DNA of 64,000 nucleotides from Meloidogyne chitwoodi (taxonomy: Eukaryota; Nematoda; Chromadorea; Rhabditida; Meloidogynidae), in contig JACZZP010000008.1 in the NCBI GenBank assembly GCA_015183035.1, forward strand, positions 1,426,001 to 1,490,000, read 5' to 3'. Shown here one piece after another: positions 58,126 through 64,000 of the stretch (position 1 is its first letter; each line of letters opens with the position of its first letter). The notes under the pieces are model-generated. The model saw only the letters and a program-made list of their open reading frames with translations. It ran no database searches and was not told the origin of the DNA. Made by a program: the position numbers and the translations under genes.

Positions 58126-61100
58126 ATTTTTTAATTAAAATATCTAAAAATTAAAAAAAGGGAAATAAAAGAAAAATAATTAAAAAAATAAAAAGTCTTC
58201 AATTAAAATAATTAAAAAATTTTAAATTATTTTTTAAAAAAAGTTAATGGTTATTTTTTAAATAAATAATAAATGTAAAGATAATGGAAAAATTAAAAGG
58301 ATTTTTATTCAAGAATTGTAAAAATATTTTAAAAAATAAATAAAAGGAAGTAATTGAAATCAAAAGAAAGAAAAAAAATAATGGGAGGAGAGTTTTAAAA
58401 AATAAATAAATTAAAAAATATTAATTATTTAACCATGATAGACAGAGAAACCGGAAATATGGCACACGCTTAAAGCAAAAAATATCTAAAATGTTTTTCT
58501 TAAGTATTATTTAATGGAAATAATAAAAAAAGGAAAACTCATCATGAATTGAGTGACAATTTAATGAGAGAATAGAAAATAAAATTAAAATAAATAAAAA
58601 ACAGGAATTATAAATAAATATTTATTTATTTATAATTAATAAATAAATTATTAGCTTCTTTAATTATTAAAGAAGAATTAAAAGTATAGAAATGTCTTAA
58701 TTCTAAAATATATTAAGGAAAATAAAAATAATATTTATTTATTTATTTATTTTTCATGCAAATAATTCATAAAATAATAATAAAAAATAAAGGTGAATAT
58801 AAATAATTCTTAATAAAAAAGATAATTAAAAAAATAATGGTCAAATATTTGATTAATTTTTAAAAATTAATTTAATTTATTTTACCCATAAAAGAGAATA
58901 AAAAATAAAAAAACAATTAATATATAACTGAAATTAATTTAAAAATAAATAAAAATAAAAAAATAATATAAATTACCTATTAATAATAAATTAATTAAAT
59001 TATTCTCTTCTGCTATTTAAATAAATCCCCCATTCCCCCATCATAATAAAAATTATGAATAATATAAAATAAAATATTAATTAAAATAATTTATTTTAAT
59101 AAAAATATATAAAATAATTTCCGTTCAAAATTACCCTCCTAATCTGATTATTTTTTTTAGTTTTAATTTTCTCTTCTTTTTTTTTCTACTAAAATAAATT
59201 CCACAAAATTATAAAAAAATATTTTATTTTTAGGGTCAATATAACGTTAAAATAAAATATCACATGGAAAGACTAAAAATTGAAATAAAAAAGATCATTT
59301 TTTAAATAAATTAATTTAAATATATTTTCTCTTTTTGAATAAAATAAAAAACAAAATGACTGACCCCTGGAGATTTTCTTATATTGATTTGTAGTAATAA
59401 CTTAATTTATAATATATTTATTAATTAAAATATTATTGTGTTCTTATAATTAATTTTGTAAATAAATATGATTGAAAAACACTCAAAATTTATGAGAAAA
59501 TATAAGTTTTTTAAAAATATTATTTATTTAAAAAGGATTGGCCATCGGAAGTATAAATAATTTAAAAATACAATTAAATAATATATTTATTTATTTTGTT
59601 GTTAAAATTACTCTTTCCACACCCAAAATTGAAGAGGATGACCGAACACACAAAACATTCCTTTTTTATATTTTAAATAAATAAATATATTTATTTATAT
59701 TTAATTGCTTTAAAAAAATTAAAAGAACAGTAAAAATAAATTTAAAAAAAATAAATAATTTTAAAATTAAAGGTTAACTAATTTTAATAGAACTAAAAAG
59801 TCTGAATATTCTAGATTATTTTTATTTATTTATTTGCCTAAAAATCTTCAAATTTTATAAAATCTTTTTCTTAATTTATAAATTAATTAAATTTATATAA
59901 ATAAAAATATTTATTTATTTATTTGTGTTTTGTTAGAAAATAAAATAAAAATAAAAATAAACTATTTTTTAACTGTAAAATAAATAAATAAATAAAAAAG
60001 GACATCTGTGTTTTTGGAAAATATATTATATTTAAAATTAAGGAGAAAAGATTTTCTTTTATTTTTTAAAAAAAAGAGTAAAGATTTAATTTAAAAAAAA
60101 TAATAAAAATAATTTTATTAAAAATATTACTTAATTATTTAAAAATAAGTAGAGAATTAATTAAATATTTAAATACTTAATTTTTATTTAAAAATAAATT
60201 AATTAAAATATATTTAATATTCTCTCTTTTCATAATAATAATATTAATAAAACAATAAAAAAATGCCAGGAATGGGAAATTAATTATTTTTTTATTTTAT
60301 TGTTTATTAATCAAATTATTTGAAAGGAATGTGAATAAATAAATAATATAAGAAAAATAAATAAAATATATTTTAAATTAAATTATTTATTTTTTTTTTT
60401 TTTCAATTTATTTATTTAAAAAGAGCACTTAAAAAGTTTGTAAAGTATTTAAAGCTGCGCATCATTAAAAGTAAAAATAAAAAGGAAAAAATAAATTTAA
60501 AAATATAATAAAAATACTTTTTTTTATTTAAAAGAAAATGTTTGAAATAATTTTATAAAATATATTTTTATTATTTTAAAGAATGTGAGAATAAAAATAA
60601 ATATTTTAAAAATAAATATATATTTATTATTATGTCACCCTGGAGATAATAATAAAGTATACTTAAATATTTTGAAAATGATATAAATGAGAAAAAATAA
60701 TAATTATATTTTAATTAATTTAAATATAATTTAAATAAATAAATATACAAATATCCCCTCACTTTACTTCCTTTTCCTTCTTTAACCCCTTCCGGCAACA
60801 ATATCCCCAACATATAAAATAACTATTTTCTTTGGAAAAATATTTTCTGAGATGAGAATTGTTTAAAAAAAAAAAGAATATTTATTTATTTTACTTTCGC
60901 GCTCTAAGCAAAAATGCCAAAGAGGAGGAGATTGCGTGATATATTTTATAAATAAATAAATAAATTAAAATGATATTTTGATGCTTTTAATATATTTTAT
61001 TTGCTTAAGTTGTCATTAAAATATTTTATTAGAAATAAAATAATTATTAAAAAAACAATTATGTCAATTATATATTTAATTATTTAATTTAACATTTACA

Positions 61101-64000
61101 GCTAATTTTGTAATTATTTTTGAAAAAAAACATTTAGGAAGAGATATAAATAGTTATTAATTTGTATTTTTAAATAAATAAAATACTTTTAAATAAATAT
61201 ATTATTTATTTAGTATAATTTAAAAAAAGGAAAAAATAAAATAAAATTGGCAATTTATTGTTTGACATTTTATTTTATTTATTCTCTTCTACTAAAATTC
61301 CCCCCATTTTTATAAAATAACGTCAAGGCCAATTTATTTAATTTTAACAATTTGATGCGCCAATTTGTGGATTTTTATTATTTTGTGGTTTTTAGAGTTA
61401 TTTAATTTTAAATAAAAAAAAAAAAGAAATTAGAGGATTTTGTTTGGAATATTTTATTAGCATTGAAAGAACTGGCGACAGCTGCTTTGTTTTTATTTTT
61501 AAGAAAATTACTAATTTTTTATTGAAGAATAAATTTAAAAAATTGTAAAAGAAATATTTAAAAAAAATTATATAATTTTTATAAAATTTTAAATTTTTTG
61601 AATTTTGAGTTTAGTAAATAAAAAAATAATTAAATAATTTATTTATTTAAAAGAAACATTTTTTTTAATTATTTAACACAAAGTTTATGGGCAAAGTTTT
61701 ATAACATTTTTAAAAGTTTTGAAATAAAAACAATTTTTATAATAAAAAGGTTTTCTTTAATAATAAAAGAAGCTTTTGAATATATTTAAATTGAAAATAA
61801 TAAGAATATATTTTTATTTTTCTAAAACCATTCATCATCTTTTTTTTTTATTTTATTCCTTTTGGCGGACAAATATAAATAAATAAATAAATAAATAAAT
61901 GTTCGCGCTCATAAATAAAAAAGAAAAGGGTTTATATTATTATTGTAGTAGTAAAAGAATAAAGGTAATTTAAATAAAGGTTTTATTTTTAAATACCGCT
62001 TTTTCATCACCTCCTTCTTTTATTCTTGATATTAAAATAGAGGATTATATATTTTAATTTATAAAAATATATATATAATTTAAAGAAATAAAATGTTAGT
62101 ATTAAAAAAATTAATTATTAAATAAAAATACTTTATTTACTCGATTAATTGACCTGTCAATTATTGTTTCAACCTATCGCTGGAGGGGTCAATTAATCGA
62201 GGGGGGGTCAATTAAAGTTCAATTAATCGAGTAAATACGGTAAATATTTTAATTATAATTTAAAAAATAAATAATATATTGATTATAATTTTATAAAAAA
62301 ATAAATAAATAAATTAATTAATAACAATATTTGAGTATTTTGAGAATATACTTTTAAATTTAATTAATTATAAAATTTAAATAAATTAACATAATATATT
62401 ATTAAAGGAATATTATTATTTTTTAAAAGAAGATTAGCATTAGAATAATTAAGTATATTATAATAAGGGAATGTTAAAGAGGTCATTATTATACATTAAA
62501 TTTTTAAAAAATAAATCTAAATCTCTTATAAGGTTTTATTAGAAAATAAATTAATAAAAATGAATGTCTTTAATTATTTTTAAAAGAATCTAATAATTGT
62601 CTATTATATTTATTCTCCACTTTTTATTTTTAAAAAATACCCAGAGAAGAGATAAGCCAAATAATTCTTTTAATAAATAAATGGGAATATTTTTTAAAAA
62701 ATGAAAAAACAATAGAAGGATTTTAATTTCTTTCTTTTTTTATTTAATTAAAAAATGAGGACAAAACAAATCCTTTTAGTTAAAAATAGGCGTTAATGAA
62801 TGACCTATTAAATAATGAATGAGAAGGTAAAAATGCGGGAAAAAAATAAATAAAATTAAATCTGTTGAGAAAAAACAATTTTAGTAATTTTATTAAAATT
62901 TAAATAAAATATTATTTAAAATAAATATTCATTTATCATTTTATTTATATTAAAAATAAATAATAATAAATTGTATTACATAATTTTATTTTTTAAGGTA
63001 AAATTATTGTTTATCAAAAAGAATTATAAATAAATAAATAAATAAAGATTATTAAGTGTGCCCTTTCTTTTAATCATAAAATAAAAAATATAAAAATTAA
63101 AATGACCACAATTATTATTAAAAAAAGAAGAATAGAGTACATATAAAAGAGGCAATAAATCACTATAATATTTTATTTAAAAAAGATTAAAAAAAATAAA
63201 AATAAATAAAATAACTACAAGTTTTAGAAGGGCAAATTTTGATCTTTTTAAAAATAAAAGAGAACAAATAATAATCTTAAATATTTTTAAAAATAGAAAG
63301 AAAAGACATTTGTTGTCTTGTAAATAATAATAATATTAAATCATTTGTTTAAAATATATAAATTGGCTAAACTTTTTATTAAAAAAAGGACAAGAAATTT
63401 AAAAATAAAATTTTATAAATATTTTTTAAAATAAATTAATATATTTAATTTAATTAAATAATTTTAAAAAATTAAAAATATTAAATAATCAAAATATATC
63501 TTTAAATAATTTACAAAAATATAAACTTTAAAAACTTTTTAAAAATTAAAACACATTTTTAATAAAAATAATTAAATATTTTTTAATCTAAAATTTGTTT
63601 GACTAATTAATATATTTTATTTTTTGTTTTTTTTATTAAAATAAATTATTTAAAAATTAATTCATAGAAATAAATAAAAATAAATTTTATTTTTAGAATA
63701 TTTATTTTTTCTTTTTTTTATATTCCTAAAATGTGTTTTTTAGTTTTTTATTTATTAGGTAATTGTTTCCAAATTTTTATTTTATTAGAAAATAACCAAA
63801 AAATAGAATAAATAAAAGATAATAAAAAATATGTTACTTTTATTTATTTAAACAATTTTATTAGATTTTTTTAAATTAAATCCAGATTATTATTATTTTT
63901 TTTTTGAGAAATTAAATTTATATTTATTTAGTTTTTTTTTCTAATAAATTAAAATAATTTTATTTGATTTTATTTTATATTTTTTAAATTAAATTAAATT
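58126..64000. other. Gene-poor, extremely AT-rich stretch
   Basis: Nearly 5.9 kb with no frame or domain I can support. It is dominated by A/T runs and AAAT/TTTA microsatellites (for example the AAATAAATAAAT run at about 61875-61900). It may include the ephrin promoter and an unseen gene continuing past the window. One small MITE is listed separately. Confidence 0.5.
62129..62242. mobile_element. 110 bp TA-flanked MITE
   Basis: Element 62131-62240 lies between TA at 62129-62130 and TA at 62241-62242. The right end reads inward as CCGTATTTACTCGATTAATT and the left end as CTTTATTTACTCGATTAATT, so the terminal repeats agree except at two of the first three bases. The interior contains further AATTAATCGAG / TCGATTAATT pairs. 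TA duplications suggest a Tc1/mariner-type origin. Related to the partial copy at 10800. Confidence 0.7.

Noticed and set aside
1..64000. tRNA, rRNA or other structured RNA genes
   Set aside because: No cloverleaf with A and B boxes or rRNA-like stretch was recognised by eye; tRNAscan-SE and Rfam searches would be needed to exclude them.
58126..64000. Hidden gene in the AT-rich right end
   Set aside because: No exon chain with domain or signal peptide support could be built; AT-rich ORFs here are short and phase-incompatible.

Overview
The window looks like nuclear DNA of a small, intron-rich, very AT-rich nematode genome. A plant-parasitic tylenchid of the Meloidogyne (root-knot) type is my best guess. 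This is inferred from the gene set (astacin with ShKT domains, ground-like protein, SSQ-type sperm protein, SMK-1, RIC-4, Hsp90 all of nematode character), the many 40-100 bp introns with TTTNAG-type acceptors, and acceptor-like sites just upstream of several start codons that suggest spliced-leader trans-splicing. No species-level marker was seen. Nearly all genes are split into short exons, so single-frame open reading frames show only pieces; the models below were assembled by reading splice sites and phases by eye, and small exon-boundary errors are likely.

Layout. 1-10.5 kb, minus strand: SNAP-25 (ric-4), importin-5 (imb-3) and DDB1 (3' end cut off by the window). 10.5-13 kb: repeat-bearing gap. 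13.1-15.2 kb, plus: an unrecognised cysteine-rich, probably secreted protein. 15.8-16.9 kb, plus: a glycine-rich SSQ-like sperm protein. 17.4-17.9 kb, minus: a tiny three-exon secreted peptide gene. 18.5-26.8 kb, minus: CHMP5, two MYG1-like modules without the family's metal-binding motifs, BLOC1S2 and RSU1, spaced about 290-410 bp apart in one direction (possible operon). 27.4-31.3 kb, plus: SMK-1/PP4R3. 31.8-33.7 kb, minus: GH18 chitinase. 34.7-35.2 kb, plus: ground-like protein. 35.5-41.9 kb, minus: a secreted astacin metalloprotease whose roughly 3.4 kb intron contains, on the opposite strand, a complete hsp-90 gene with its heat-shock elements. 43.9-46.6 kb, plus: a TIKI-type Wnt protease. 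46.7-49.6 kb, minus: EF-hand protein. 50.5-51.5 kb, minus: Iwr1-like protein. 51.5-54.5 kb: a repeat island (possible Helitron end, a 306 bp higher-order tandem repeat, a 25 bp tandem array and a 430 bp hAT-like MITE). 55.2-58.1 kb, minus: a GPI-anchored ephrin-like protein. 58.1-64 kb: a gene-poor, extremely AT-rich stretch with one small TA-flanked MITE.

The most notable observations are the hsp-90 gene nested antisense inside the astacin gene; the tandem degenerate MYG1-like modules; a MITE family defined by two copies, each with its own perfect 8 bp target-site duplication; and the short secreted-peptide gene that no long open frame reveals. The genes do not form one pathway. The membrane-traffic genes (CHMP5 for ESCRT-III, BLOC1S2 for lysosome positioning, RSU1 for integrin adhesion) share one strand block that may be co-transcribed. 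I found no CRISPR array, rRNA or phage, and no autonomous transposase gene.
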